Assembly: GCF_012489685.1 (NCBI RefSeq)
Contig: NC_080042.1
Span: forward strand, 57,021,069-57,085,068
Length of the DNA: 64,000 bases
Reading direction: 5' to 3'
Origin: Lotus japonicus
Lineage: Eukaryota > Streptophyta > Magnoliopsida > Fabales > Fabaceae
The position numbers and the translations under genes are program-made. Below the pieces are notes generated by a model that made no database searches, had not been told where the DNA came from, and was given only the letters and a program-made list of their open reading frames with translations. Shown piece after piece: positions 11,957-22,469 of the stretch (positions are counted from its first letter, which is position 1; the number at the start of each line of letters is the position of its first letter).

Positions 11957-13241
11957 GAGCAACTCCAACCCTTGGTTCCTTATCTGGTTTCTTAACACAC
12001 TATTCAGCACTATTCTGCACTATTCTTGTGGGCCCGTACTGCCACATCAGACTTAAGAAACTCATAAGGAACTGAACCAGATTTTGCTCCAACCCATGGT
12101 TTCTTAAATTACTATTTGAAGGGTCCCACCCGTGTCCCACCATATAACATAAATTAATAATATTTATTTTCACACAATTTAGATTTAAAATTTAATACTA
12201 AATCAATTAAAAAATAATTTAATTAATATTTATACGAATTTAATTTAAATTTACTTAATATTTAAAAAACCGGTAAACTCAAAAAAAATTAAAAAAAAAA
12301 AGCCCAAACGGGCAGAAAACCGGGTCCAGCCGGTCAAAACCGGTCTGGACCGGTCCCAAACGGTTGGATGACCGGCTAACCCGGTCATCCACTATAAATA
12401 CTTCCTTATCACTCCCTCCCTCATAACCCTAGCGTCGTTTCCCCTTTCTTCTTCCTCTTCTCTTCTTTTCTTCTTCCTCTTCTCTTCTTCCTCACCGCCT
12501 CCTCAGCGCCTCCGATTCGCTACCTCACCGCCTCCTCACCGCCACCAAACCCTCCTCACCGCCTCCTCATCGCTATCAAACACCCACAACCTCAAACAAA
12601 ACCCACCTCTCCGCCACCAAACACCCACAACCACAACCAAAACCACCTCACCGCCACTGACCCGCCACCAAACAACCTTCACCGCCACCAAACCCGCCTC
12701 ACCGCCTCCTCATCGCCACCAAACACCCACCACCGCAACCAAAACTTACCCCAGCCGCCACCAGAGCTTCAATCGCCACCCTCCGCCACCGCCACAAGAT
12801 CGCCCCTCAAGCACTGGATCGGAGACATGCAGGCCTTCTTCAAGCGCCACCCTCCGCCACCGCCACAAGATCGCCCCTCAAGCACATGCAGGCCTTCTAC
12901 AAGCTTCTGTAATTTTTTTTTTTTTTCATTTTTCTTTGTAAAAATTTATTTTTCTGAAGCCTTGTAATTAATTTCTATTTTTATTGTTTGAATAAAATTG
13001 TGATAGTTCATACAATCTGTTAACACTGTTTCTTCCCTCTGTAATCTGTTGGAACTGAATGTGAGAGAAAGTATAGTATTTTATTTAAGAAACTGATAAA
13101 GCAGAGTTGCTTGCAGAAGCAACTCTGCCCATTTTTCCTTAGCTAAGGAACCGTAAGGACCTGTGCTCCAATGGGTAAGAAATTGGTCCTTGGTTTCTTA
13201 GCACCTCCAACCTGGTTAAGAAACCAGCGTTGGAGTTGCTC
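11957..13241. mobile_element. PIF/Harbinger-type non-autonomous element
   Basis: A 1285 bp element with inverted termini GAGCAACTCCAAC...GTTGGAGTTGCTC flanked by the 3 bp duplication TAA (11954-11956 and 13242-13244), the target preference of PIF/Harbinger transposons. No transposase is visible. The interior holds a CCGG-rich block (12300-12390), a TATA-like ACTATAAATAC near 12390-12400, a pyrimidine-rich stretch, then proline-codon-like CCGCCACC repeats (12500-12900) with an imperfect direct duplication. It looks like a gene 5' end captured between transposon termini, but no long ORF survives. Confidence 0.75.
12774..12903. repeat. Direct duplication inside Harbinger element
   Basis: Two adjacent copies starting CGCCACCCTCCGCCACCGCC, at 12774-12844 and 12845-12903. 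The second lacks a 12-base TGGATCGGAGAC segment. Confidence 0.85.
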
Positions 13242-13244
13242 TAA

Positions 13245-13336
13245 GAACTCCACGTCATCCTCTCCAATGGTTAAAAATTCAGTTCTTAGTTCTTAACTCA
13301 GAAATAAGAACTAAAAACCTTGCATTGGAGATGCTC
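13245..13336. mobile_element. Tourist-like MITE remnant
   Basis: The right end TGCATTGGAGATGCTC followed by TTA resembles a Tourist/Harbinger terminus. The left end appears lost or displaced by the neighbouring 1285 bp element. From 13337 to 13643 there is only AT-rich spacer. Confidence 0.45.
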
Positions 13337-13643
13337 TTATAACTCTTCTAAAGTTTTAACATAATGAATCAAAGTTTCAAAAAAACATAATGAATCAAAT
13401 TGGTTGGCTCTCAAATTTAACAAAAAAATTTAAAATTCAAATTCATGTTCAAAACTTTATATAATTTGTAATTTCTAGAGAAATCTCAACAATCATGAAT
13501 CTTCAATTCTACATGTCTTTTGAAATAGAAATTCATTCATTTTTAACACACATTCATTATATAGATAGAGACTTTAACGTCATTATATCAATCGTATACA
13601 CATTTTTTTTTCCTCATGTTCTCCTTTTCCATGTTAAAATAAC

Positions 13644-13961
13644 TGGACTGGGCGAGACCCCAGGGTCCCTCGCCCAGGAACGCTGGCATAGGGCGATGAG
13701 CGGACCAGGGATTTGGGCCTTCATCCCGGAGGCCCAACTGGCCCATTAGGATGATTCAGATGCGCTAAGCCCAACTCCCCCAACTATAAATAGGGGAGAA
13801 ATACCAATTGTAAGGGACTCTTAGCTCATTAGTGAAATAATAAGATTGAAATTCAATTATTCTCTCTCCAAAGCGGTTACGCTCTCATTCTCCCTAGGAA
13901 TCTCACATCATGTCCTTACACCTTAGGTACTATACCTCATCTCAATGTTCATGATGGAACA
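13644..13961 (+). repeat. 5' LTR of element A
   Basis: Begins TGGACTGGGCGAG and ends ATGATGGAACA, two bases before the primer-binding site. The other three LTR copies share about 50-100 bases more upstream (AGACACAC...GTGTCTTGTG), so this LTR is either truncated at its 5' end or the shared upstream block belongs to the internal region near the 3' LTR. Confidence 0.75.
13785..13793 (+). promoter_or_regulatory. TATA box of element A 5' LTR
   Basis: TATAAATAG, at the same place as in the other LTR copies, upstream of the conserved AATTGTAAGGGACTCT. Confidence 0.5.
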
Positions 13962-13963
13962 TT

Positions 13964-13981
13964 TGGCGCCGTCTGTGGGGA
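13964..13981 (+). other. Primer-binding site (tRNA-Asp-like)
   Basis: TGGCGCCGTCTGTGGGGA two bases after the LTR. The first nine bases match the complement of the plant tRNA-Asp 3' end; the rest is imperfect. TGGCGCC-type primer sites are usual for the Tat and Athila lineages. Confidence 0.75.
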
Positions 13982-14335
13982 ACGGTAGATTTTGATTCCC
14001 GGACTACGTGGATTGCTATTTGGTTTAGCGAAATTCGATTTTTTGTGAGGTTTTCTACGATTTGAAGATTTTTGGTCGAATTCTTGGTTCATCGATGAAG
14101 CTTGATGGAATCGTTTCGCCAACTGTGTAGCGAGGAACCGGAGCGGAGCCACGTTTCTTCCCCGCGCACCGCAAGGTTAGATAGACATCGTCGTGCGGAG
14201 GCACGCCGTGCACTGAGTGGCTACTTAAGACTGCAAAATGAGTGTTTGCAGGAGTAATTGGAATACTATCACCTTAGGCAGTGAAATGAGGAGGAGAAGG
14301 AGGCTGAGGATGCTGCGGGGGTCAAACCATTCTCG

Positions 14336-14851
14336 GCAGCAGTGCGAGAGGTGACCATACCAGACGATATGACAAGCCTCGTGTTGGAGACGTACGACGG
14401 ACAAACCGATCCGAAAGATCATCTGCTCCGTTTCAATATGAAGATGGCGATGAGCGCGGTTTCGGACGCGGTAAAGTGTAGAATGCTTCCGTCCACATTC
14501 CGAGGCGCAGCAACGACTTGGTTTATGGCCCTGCCATAGGGATCCATAAAGAAGTTCCGCGACTTCGTGACGAAATTCCGAGGCCAATTCTCTGTCGGCG
14601 AGGTCGAGGATCTGTTTCAGATTCGGCAGGAGGAGCGAGAGACGTTGAAGCAGTACATGGAACGGTACAGCACTGCGTCCGCAAGATTTGAAGAGGCGGA
14701 ACCTCGGACATGCATATGCGCTTTTAAGAGCGGATTGTCGTCTGGAAAGCAAAGCTGCGAGCTGAGTAGGAAACCAGCGCGCTCGATGACGGAGGTACGC
14801 ACCCGAGTGAGAGACTACATCATAGAAGAAGAAGACGACGCATGTAATTGA
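14336..14851 (+). pseudogene. gag core of element A
   Basis: Two consecutive open frames in one phase (14342-14539 and 14567-14851) are separated by a TAG at 14537-14539. The peptides show the plant retrotransposon gag pattern: IPDDMTSLVLETYDG, DPKDHL, a TTWFMALP block, then FRDFVTKFRGQF and LKQYMERY. Gag forms the particle that packages the RNA. The 225-codon frame on the opposite strand (14225-14902) is a shadow of this region. From 14852 to 15135 the frame is broken and decayed. Confidence 0.75.
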
Positions 14852-15135
14852 AGGCAGCAAAGGTGTCGCTGGCGAGGAAACAGATACAGGACAAGGAAGC
14901 AAGTAATGTGCGGAAGGTTAAGGAAGTTGGCCAATTAATTAAGGAATTCAAGGGAAAGCCACTCTATTCAAGAAAAGAGAGTGTGGAGCGCAAGCGCTCT
15001 TGGCGGGCAACTATCTCTCGCTGATGAATGAGGCCAGAGGGGGACGCGGGCGATGAATTGGCAAATTCACTCCTGGAGGCGACGGTTGCGGAAAAAGGCG
15101 AGGATGGCGAGTACGGAATTGACCCCTAGCACGAC

Positions 15136-15262
15136 GTCAAGGGTCACTCCAAGTGGTGTGAATATCACAACCTGGAAGACCATAAAACCAGTGACTGTTT
15201 ATCTCTGAAGGGCCAAATTAGGCAGTTGATCAAGGCGAGGCAAGCATGGGTCGCAGAACATG
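15136..15262 (+). pseudogene. gag zinc-knuckle segment of element A
   Basis: Reads HSKWCEYHNLEDHKTSDC then LKGQIRQLIKA. The C-x2-H-x4-H-x4-C spacing is the Tat-lineage variant of the nucleocapsid knuckle, followed by the usual L-K-x-x-I-x-x-L-I helix. Element B has the same motif. Surrounding frames contain stops. Confidence 0.7.
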
Positions 15263-15544
15263 GGTTGGACAGGGGCAGCATGAAGCGAGCGCCAAATGCA
15301 GGAAACGAGAAGATAAATATGGCGAAAGGAAAGGAAGCAGAGTAAGACGTCGACGATAGGGGCGGGGCGATAGCCAGAACGGTTAACGCAATCACAGGGG
15401 GCCTTTACGGCGGCGACATCACACCAGTGGCAAGGCAAAAGCGGGTAGAGGCGGTGGCATCGGTCTAGGGATATCCAGCTCCATTTGGGTGCCGACACCC
15501 ATATATAGTAGTATCATCCGCAAATTTTGAGGGAATCAAGGCCC

Positions 15545-15960
15545 ATACAGATGATCCGTTGGTGGTAATGGTAAGAATTACTGGTTTCAGTGTGCAGAGG
15601 GTGTTTTTGGACCAAGGCAGCTCAGCGGATATCATCTACGGGGACGCATTCAGACAGTTGGGGCTGACAGACAAGGATTTAATGTCATACACAGGAAACC
15701 TGGTAGGTTTCTCAGGAAAGCAGGTTCGGATACGCAACTATGTGGAGTTGGACACAGTTTTTGGAGTGGGCGAGGACGCCGAGCTCCTGAGGATAAGGTA
15801 TCTGATCCTACAGTTTGTAGCAGTTTATAACGTCATCATAGGATGAAACACTTTAAATCGCCTCCATGCAGTGATATCCACGGCCAACCTCGTGGTAAAG
15901 TACCCACTGCTCTGCGGGAGGATAGGAAAAATAGCGGTAGATCAAAAGGGGGTGAGGAAA
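15545..15960 (+). pseudogene. Aspartic protease of element A
   Basis: The frame from 15559 to 15846 contains RVFLDQGSSADIIYGDAF, the retropepsin active-site region in its Tat form (DQGSS), then GFSGKQVRI and YNVIIG. A TGA at 15844-15846 breaks it where element B reads YNMIIGRNTLNRL; homology resumes with NTLNRLHAVISTANLVVKYP. It would cleave the gag-pol polyprotein. Element B's protease (29900-30200) is clearly related. Confidence 0.8.
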
Positions 15961-16199
15961 TGCAACAACAATTGATTTAACTTGTATGGTAGGAGGGGAG
16001 CTGGCAACGAACACAAGTGTCATGACATTGAGGTAGCTAAAGGCGGGCAAGAGCGTCCAGCTACACAGAGCCAGAGCGACGCGGGCAAGCGAGAAAGACA
16101 GGTCAACAAAAAGGCGAATAGGGCGAAGAAAGGGGGAAGTCAGGGCGAGGGGGCCCGGAAGGCAGGGCGAGACAAATCCTTTACTCGTATAGATAGTGA

Positions 16200-16335
16200 G
16201 TGGTATGGATAGAGCTAGGACATGGATGCAACTAGTAGAGGCGTACTGGCGATTGAGCCTAGGCTCACCCTTAAGCAAGAACGACGCCTAAGTAAGTTGG
16301 TAGAGGACAACGTTGACCTCTTTAGCTGGAAACAA
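16200..16335 (+). pseudogene. Protease-RT linker stub of element A
   Basis: The peptide around LKQERRLSKLVEDNVDLFSWK aligns with TEAQEQRLSKLLGENLDLFAW just before reverse transcriptase in element B. The polymerase is missing after this point, so the deletion breakpoint lies near 16335. (Residues are quoted in short pieces; the stub spans about 16260-16335.). Confidence 0.65.
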
Positions 16336-16840
16336 AAGGAAACCACTTCCAGGGGGTTGCCCACATTCAGCCCACCCGCGTAGAAGGAAAAAGGGGGGAA
16401 GAAGGGACGGAGTTAAAGGTAGGAAAAGGGGAAATTCGCCGGCGGACTGAGACTGAAGGAAAGAGAGAGGCAGAAGGAAAGGTTTGTCAGTGGCAGTGTC
16501 GTCAGGATAAGAGGAAATGCGAACAACTAGGGGATAGGAGTAAGAGGCCAACGAAGTCAGCCCGGCGTACCGAGCAGGAGGATGAACCTTGATGGATTCC
16601 CTTTAACAACAAGGTTGTCAAGTGGGGCGACGAGGATGGAGTACTGGGAATGATACTCTGATCAAGGGGGCGGTCACAAAGTGGGGACATGGCGAGGAAA
16701 CAACCGAAAAGCTAGGACTAAAAATAAAGATGCAATCTTTTTCTCCGACATGGGAGTTTTTTAACGAGGCATCCCTCGATGTAAAAATTTATACAAGTCA
16801 AATACAAAAGGATATTCTCAGCAATACTCCTAACTATTAA
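16336..16840. other. Purine-rich non-coding filler in element A
   Basis: Purine-rich sequence where RT, RNase H and integrase would be expected. I see no RT, RNase H or integrase motif in any frame. Confidence 0.5.
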
Positions 16841-17496
16841 ACTAAGACGGCAGCCTGGTGGGAAAAATTCCCTGAAGGTGGTGATCCCAACAGGACCTTG
16901 ATGTCTGGGGATCGCTCCGGAAAGTCCGGCGCTGACCGTCGCCCCCGTTGGCGACGTGTGCGGATAAGCCTCTTATCCAAAGAACCTCCCCGAAATATGG
17001 GCGAGTCAAGTCTTCCCGAAACACGGGCGAGCATTTTTAACTAGGCTGAAAGTCTCGGGCAACCTATATGGTCATTGGGCCCCGAGCAACTATAAGACCC
17101 CACCTAATAAGGCTGGTGGGGCCACACCTGCTCTTACGGGAAATAAGCATGTGAACAAAAGCCTCCGTCCGATACTGAGCGCAAGTCCTAGTTATACATG
17201 GCACACTCTCAAAAGCTACTAACGCAAAAACTCAGAGTCAAGCACTAAAAACACATGCTAGATGGCGAAGAGACGAAAGGCGAGGCTCATGACGGAACCG
17301 CCCACATCACCTCGCCCCCTTTGTGGCAATCGAGGCCAGGAAGCCCGCCCGTCTCGCCGGTTTTTTACTCGCTCATTTTTGTTTTTTCCGTTCATTATTC
17401 ATTTGCTCATGCATTCATGATAGCACACATCTAGAGGCATTCATAAAAAAACATACTACAAAAACTCTTTTTTATTCATATCATTCGCGTTACATC
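16841..17496. other. Conserved non-coding segment downstream of pol (element A)
   Basis: Part of 16850-17130 matches, inverted, the block at 25985-26265 in element B (shared GATCGCT, GGATAAG...CTTATCC, CCCGAAATATGGGCG and GGTGGGGCCACACCTGCTCTTACGGG). It is therefore a family feature lying between pol and the antisense ORFs, perhaps their 3' untranslated region. From 17180 to 17496 nothing is recognised. Confidence 0.55.
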
Positions 17497-17886
17497 TTAA
17501 AACGGAGGATTTCTCCTTATAAACCTACATTCATGACGATACTCTTTTTCCTCAAGCTCCAGGCGGTGCTGCTTGTATTCCAGTCGGGCCAAGCTTCGGC
17601 AGACCTCCTGCTTCTCAGGACCCTCCGCCAGGGCTTCCAACGAAGCCTCCACCGCTCGAATGTCGGCGTAATTATCCAGCTCCCGCTGGAACAGATCCTG
17701 AAGCTCCTTCACAAATACGAGGAATCCTCTGAGTTTGTTGTCCACCTCGGGGCTTAGGCCCATGCCTAGCAACTGATTGGTCAGTTGATAGACGCTAGGG
17801 TCCTCTGGATGCCTAACGTTGATATAGAGGTCTTCATCGAAAGCTTTCTTCCTCAACTCGCGAATACAGTTTTCAAAGGATGCCAT
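17497..17886 (-). CDS. Intact antisense accessory ORF, function unknown
   Basis: A clean 129-codon ATG-to-stop frame on the strand opposite gag-protease. I do not recognise a family. The product is highly charged and predicted alpha-helical: an N-terminal helix (SFENCIRELRKKAFDEDLYI), a middle segment, then a Glu/Lys/Leu-rich stretch (residues about 60-120) with coiled-coil character, ending in basic RFIRRNPPF. No signal peptide or membrane segment is visible. It lies just downstream of the larger antisense ORF (18332-20303), which is broken, whereas this frame is not. No counterpart exists at the equivalent place in element B (25734-26465). It may be a second accessory protein or a captured gene piece. 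Confidence 0.5.
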   Translation of the reverse strand: MASFENCIRELRKKAFDEDLYINVRHPEDPSVYQLTNQLLGMGLSPEVDNKLRGFLVFVKELQDLFQRELDNYADIRAVEASLEALAEGPEKQEVCRSLARLEYKQHRLELEEKEYRHECRFIRRNPPF

Positions 17887-18331
17887 TGTGATGCCCGAAT
17901 TTAGAAACAGATGAGATGTGAAAACTGTTGCAAATTAACTGTCGTTTATACTCTAAGTTTAGTCTCCAGGAGTTATTGCCAAAGCAGTTTCTCGAGGAGT
18001 TTTCCTTGAAAAGTGATGCGGCTCGCAATAAAGACATAAGTATTCCTCGGTGGTCAACGATAACTTTCCGTTGGAGTTCGGGGAAGGAAGCGTTTAAGTG
18101 AGGATTAGGACTCTCTAGGGAGAACGGCTCGCGTGATTCATAGTCTCAGGGCCTTCTCAGCATAGAGGGAGGCCCTAAGCTTGATTGAATAAAATAACAA
18201 GGCAAAACACAAAAGGAACTCGAAATTCTCATTAAAAAAATAAAAAGAAAAAAAACAGGAGGATAAATCATTATTGAAAAATTGACCTAAGAATTGCTAA
18301 CATTTTTTGGTTTGTTCTACGTCTTCTTTGT
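17887..18331. other. Spacer between the two antisense ORFs
   Basis: No gene seen. An A-rich run lies at 18230-18260. By position it would be the 5' untranslated region of the 129-codon ORF or the 3' end of the larger antisense transcript. Confidence 0.4.
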
Positions 18332-19166
18332 TCATAAATGCTCGGCGACGAAGCCTGGGGGATCGTCGATTCCAACCAACCCGGTGGGAGTAACCCTTTT
18401 GAACGCCCCCATTTGGCGGAGATCGATCCGAGGATGGAGATGTTCGACTTGGGCTTTGGCGAGGAAAAAACCGCGGCCGCGCTAAAAAACAGCAGTAGCA
18501 GCAGCGTCTGACCTCATTTCTTCCTTTAAGGCCTTCGCGTCGAGCTGAGCTTGAGACGTCATTGTAGATAAAGCCTCGTCTTTCTTCGCCAGTTCAGAAC
18601 TAAGGTTTTCAAGGTCGGTCTCCATCAAAGAAAGGGTTTGATCTTTGGAAGCCGCCAGATTCGCCTTCGCCTCATATTCCAGCTGCACCTCCTGCTGAAG
18701 CTTCGCGAGAGCTTTTCCAAGTCAGAAATTCTTCTATCTCGAAACTCCAAGCTAACCTTAGCACGGCGGGTCTGCTCGCTCAGTTCTTTGGAAAAGGAGG
18801 TTTCTTTGGATTTCAGCTGGGCAAGGAGCGCTCGGCGTTCCTCAATAGGCGCGAAGGCACACCACCTCAGATTGCAACTCGTCGGCACCCTGAGCGGACC
18901 GTTTGTAACAATGAAAGGCGTGGAGCACTGTCGCCAACGCGCTTTCCGAAACTCTGTCCAAGCCTTGCTGCTTGACCACTTTGTCCATCCTCGTGATTTG
19001 CGTTGATGTTAAGGATAGAGAATATGGAAATTCTTGGTTTGAAGAGCCCGGAGGCGGGGCGGGATTATGACTGGGCGAGGGTATGCTGGCGGATGGCATT
19101 AAGTGTTGACCAGGAAGCGGCGAGATAACTTTCGCACCAGGGGAAGGCATGTCAACGTCAGGCGTC

Positions 19167-19228
19167 TGGGCGTCAGGCGAAGAAACTCCAATCACTCTGG
19201 GCGTCAGGCGAAGAAACTGGAACCGCCT
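19167..19228. repeat. 31 bp tandem duplication causing frameshift
   Basis: GGGCGTCAGGCGAAGAAACT occurs twice, with starts 31 bases apart (19168 and 19199). 31 is not a multiple of three, and the antisense ORF changes frame here. Confidence 0.75.
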
Positions 19229-19507
19229 TTGAAGGTCCGGCGGGCTGGTCCGACGTGGGAGTCTCCTCAGACTCATGAAAATCTGCGGAGATAACAGGAG
19301 ATCTTTCCCCGCCAGAAGATGATGCAACAGCCACGGGGTGCGGTCTTTTTGAGGAAGGGCGAGGGGTTTCCTCGCCGAGAGGCCGTTTCCCACTTACTTT
19401 CGACAAGGACGTTTTGTCGCCTTTCAAATTAATTCGGGGAGGAAACGAGACGTTCCCTTTCTTCTCGAAGGCGGCCAGAAGGCCCTCACTGGCATGGCGT
19501 ATTTTTC

Positions 19508-19580
19508 CTAAAGCAAAGAGCGGCAAGGATGAGCTAGCAGAAAACAGGGAATACAAAGTAAATAAGGTAGAAGGATTTAC
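19508..19580 (-). other. Probable intron in antisense ORF of element A
   Basis: On the minus strand the frame ends CGTGTAATTG, then GTAAATCC (donor), a pyrimidine-rich tail and GCTTTAG (acceptor), resuming GAAAAATACGCC. Removing these 73 bases keeps the frame (CTRVI-G-KIRHASEG). Element B has an intron at the homologous point (23295-23372). Confidence 0.6.
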
Positions 19581-20303
19581 CAATTACACGAGTGCAGTCT
19601 AAAACCGGGAGTCTGGCCAGGAAGCTGATGACAGCTTTGTCCTCAAGGATTAAGGAATCCTCAGGTGGGTCAATTACTTGGAGCACCTCTTGGGTCCAGT
19701 AGAGGGGAAATCGAGCGGTGCCGTCCCTGTGGGTAAAAACCTCGGGATACTCATGGGACACCACGACCCTGAAGAACTTCCGAGCCAAATCAACGGTAAT
19801 GTTGGACCAAAAAGGGTTGAAGTGCTGACGTCCGGATCTAGCTTCCAGGGAAACCCAGCTACGTGGCGGCGACAGCTGGGCAGACACGCAATAGAAATAT
19901 AAGAAGTGGGAGGGTTCAGGCTCTTGCTGAATTGTGTCGCAGAGGATTTCAAAGCATCGCAGGAAAGCCCAACTGTTGGGGTGAAGTTGGCTGGGAGCGA
20001 CATTGATGCTTTGAAGCACGGAGCAGATGAAGGGAGAAAAGGGAAACCTAATTCCCAAACTGGTAAACATGTATCCATATGCATAGAAGAAGTGGGGAAC
20101 ACCCACGTGGTTGTCTTGAGGATGGAGCCATGGACGTCGGCGGCTGTGCACACACCGTAATACATAAGATTGTCAAGAGGTTTTTCATGACAAAACCCAC
20201 CGGATTCTGAAGAAATTTCACAAATGGATGACCACTGATCCAAGCTATATGGTTGGTTGGGCATCATCCCAGCGGGCAGAGCCCTAACGGCGGGGGCCGG
20301 CAA

Positions 20304-21105
20304 GGATTCTCAGGTCCTCGTTCGGAAGACAACAATGTCCTTTTTTCAAGCGGAGCTCCTCATGGGGGGGGGGGCAGATCAACAGGAGGAACGTACCGTA
20401 GAGGGGTGGCGACGGTGACGTCGCGTTTAGAGTTTCTGGTACGGTGCTTCGGTGTCATTACGAAAAAGGGTATAAGGAGTAAGGGTTACTTTAACGGTGT
20501 GAAGGTCCGCCGGAAGGAAGGGCGGCGCGTGGGAAGCTATGAAAAAGAAGACAGTGTCTGCGGAGGGAGATTCGCGCGTCGTGAAAAGATTAAGGGGTAA
20601 GAGGAACAACGTCTTTATAAGCAAAAGGTAATGATTAAAGAAAACGTGTGAAGGGACGTTGGGGGCAGTTGTTGGAAAATGTGGAGGAAAGGTGGAAGAT
20701 CGAACTCCATAACAACGGGGGAAATGATTGCAGTTGCGGGATTTCGGGAAGTGGAAATGACCCAGTAAGTGGAAATTGCAAATGGTTGAATATAATTGGC
20801 TCAGTATCCAAAATTGACAGGTTTCGTGGGGATTCGAGGGTTTCGGGAGAGCAGTTGAATTTTGCAGACCCAGGCTGCCACGTGTCGAAGGCGCTGAGCG
20901 CATCGAGATCTCAAGATTCAAGGCACGTGCGTAGCCGCGACAGGGCGAGCAGATCAAGCATCATCACCACAAGCTCGCTTGTGGACTCAAGCCGCCAGAG
21001 GAGCGTGATGGGATGTTCGAAGCTTGAATATTTAAGCTTTAAATTACCAAGCCATATTGGCAATTGTCCTTTGATTTCTTACCTTATGTTTTAACATTAG
21101 TTAGT
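20304..21105. other. Upstream region of antisense ORF, element A
   Basis: No protein-coding signal recognised. A G run (GGGGGGGGGG) lies at about 20366. The 20950-21100 part, with CACAAGC..GCTTGTGGACTCAAG and CCAAGCCATATTGGCAATTG, matches element B inverted at about 21850-21965, so it is a family feature. It may hold the promoter of the antisense transcript. Confidence 0.45.
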
Positions 21106-21186
21106 TTTGTATGGCCGTCACCTTGTTTCTTCAGTTTAAAGACACACTTAGCTCTCATACTTCGAGCTCGGTGTCTTGTGGACTTG

Positions 21187-21495
21187 TGGACTAGGCGAGA
21201 ACCCAGGGTCCTTCGCCCAGGAGCGCTGGCCTAGGGCAATGAGCGGACCAGGGATTTGGGCCTTCATCCCGGAGGCCCAACTAGCCCATTAGGATGATTC
21301 AGAGGCGCTAAGCCCAACTATAAATAGGGGAGAAATACCAATTGTAAGGGACTCTAAGCTCATTTGTGAAATAATAGGATTGAAATTCAGTTAATCTCTC
21401 TCCAAAGTGGTTACGCTCTCATTCTCCCTAGGAATCTCACATCACGTTCCTCACACCTTAGGTACTATACCTCATCTCAATGTTCATGATGGAAC
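21187..21495 (+). repeat. 3' LTR of element A
   Basis: Matches 13644-13961 from TGGACTAGGCGAG to ATGATGGAAC. Similarity to the other copies extends left to about 21106. The terminal CA is reduced to C, and the inverted LTR of element B follows immediately. Confidence 0.8.
21319..21327 (+). promoter_or_regulatory. TATA box of element A 3' LTR
   Basis: TATAAATAG at the conserved LTR position. Confidence 0.45.
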
Positions 21496-21512
21496 TGTTC
21501 CATCATGAACAT
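21479..21512. repeat. Palindromic LTR-LTR junction
   Basis: The end of element A's 3' LTR (ATGTTCATGATGGAAC) meets its own inverse (TGTTCCATCATGAACAT) from element B. This is a near-perfect palindrome with one base missing at the centre relative to two full CA/TG ends. Confidence 0.85.
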
Positions 21513-21730
21513 TGAGATGAGGTATAGTGTTTGTTATCTCTCAAACGAGCTAAGAGTCCCTTACATTTGGTATCCTTCCCCTATTTATAGTTGGGGGAGT
21601 TGGGCTTAGCGCCTCTAAATCATTCTAATGGGCCAGTTGGGCCTCCGGGATGAAGGCCCAATTCCCTGGTCTGCTCCTCGCCTTAGGCCAGCGCTCCTGG
21701 GCGAGGGACCCTGGAGTCTCGCCCTATCCA
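21496..21730 (-). repeat. 3' LTR of element B
   Basis: Inverse of the other Tat LTRs, starting TGTTCCATCATGAACATTG on the plus strand. About 100 bases between the GAGGTATAG and AGCTAAGAG blocks are deleted relative to the other copies. The homologous region continues to about 21800. Confidence 0.8.
21581..21589 (-). promoter_or_regulatory. TATA box of element B 3' LTR
   Basis: TATAAATAG on the minus strand at the conserved LTR position. Confidence 0.45.
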
Positions 21731-22469
21731 CAAGTCCACAAGACACCGAGCTCGAAGCATGAGAGCTAAGTGTGTCTTTAAACAAGAAGAAACAAGGCGA
21801 TGACCATAAGAAGCTAACTAGTGCTAAAAAATAAGGTACGGAAATAAAGAGCAATTGCCAACATGGCTTGGAGATTTAAATCTTAAAAGTTTAAAGTTTT
21901 GAACGCCTTGTCACGCTTCCTTGGCGACTTGAGTCCACAAGCAAGCTTGTGGCGACGATACTGGATTCGCTCGCCCCGCCATAGTTACGCACGTGTCCTG
22001 AATCGTGACCCCATGACATGTGTCGAGCCTTCGCCACGCGTTGCACCCTGAAGCGACACAAAAGTCAGCGAATCCAAGGAATCTTAACTGCTATCTTTGA
22101 AACGTCCTTTCGAACCACAGTAGAGCCTGACAATTTGAATTTAAACCAATAAGCTTTAACTGTTGTAACCTTTCGTTTAATGCATTATTTTTCCTTTTCC
22201 CGACACTCGCGCTGCACTCCCTTGAGTAATCATTTTACCCTGCCACGTCAAGGCACGGTTTCCCAACCGCTACTCTCCCCGGCCTTTAAATCCTTTCCCC
22301 TTCCATCATTTACCTCTTTCCATCAACTGTTCCAACATTCATTTCTGACTCTCACACTAGTTCCCTTTTCCGATCTTGCAAACTCAAAGCTCCGGCCCCT
22401 CTTGGTCCTCTTCTCACAGTCTTTTCCTGGTTAGTTTCTTATTCTTTCTTTCTCCTTCTATTTTTACGA
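21731..22469. other. Region between LTR and antisense ORF, element B
   Basis: Partly homologous to 20950-21186 in inverse orientation. It carries pyrimidine-rich sequence and short TTTAAA motifs upstream of the antisense ORF start at 22470. The promoter of that ORF would be expected here, but no clear TATA box is assigned. Confidence 0.4.

Larger units (their letters stand above)
18332..20303 (-). pseudogene. Antisense accessory ORF of element A (putative gypsy-type, PF04195-like)
   Basis: Read on the minus strand, the N-terminal part has the pattern VPHFFYAYGYMFTSLGIRFP, SPFICSVL, NVAPSQLHPNSWAFLRCFEI and FPLYWTQ, typical of plant proteins labelled 'putative gypsy type transposon' (PF04195). 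A short intron (19508-19580) follows, then a low-complexity Ser/Pro region, a coiled coil (about 18480-18900), and the C-terminal motif EHLHPRIDLRQMG...TPTGLVG ending at the stop 18332-18334. Several frameshifts disrupt it, one caused by a 31 bp tandem duplication near 19167-19228. Element B carries the homologous ORF on its own antisense strand. The function of these proteins is unknown. Confidence 0.75.
13644..21495 (+). mobile_element. Tat-lineage gypsy element A (defective)
   Basis: Order on the plus strand: 5' LTR, primer site, gag, zinc knuckle, protease, a break before reverse transcriptase, then an antisense accessory block and the 3' LTR. Reverse transcriptase, RNase H and integrase are missing. 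gag and protease carry stops. Antisense accessory ORFs between pol and the 3' LTR are known from Tat-lineage elements such as Grande. The 3' LTR abuts the inverted 3' LTR of element B at 21495/21496, and no target duplication was found. Confidence 0.8.

Noticed and set aside
14225..14902. 225-codon minus-strand frame
   Set aside because: It lies opposite the well-recognised gag frame; composition and position indicate a shadow.
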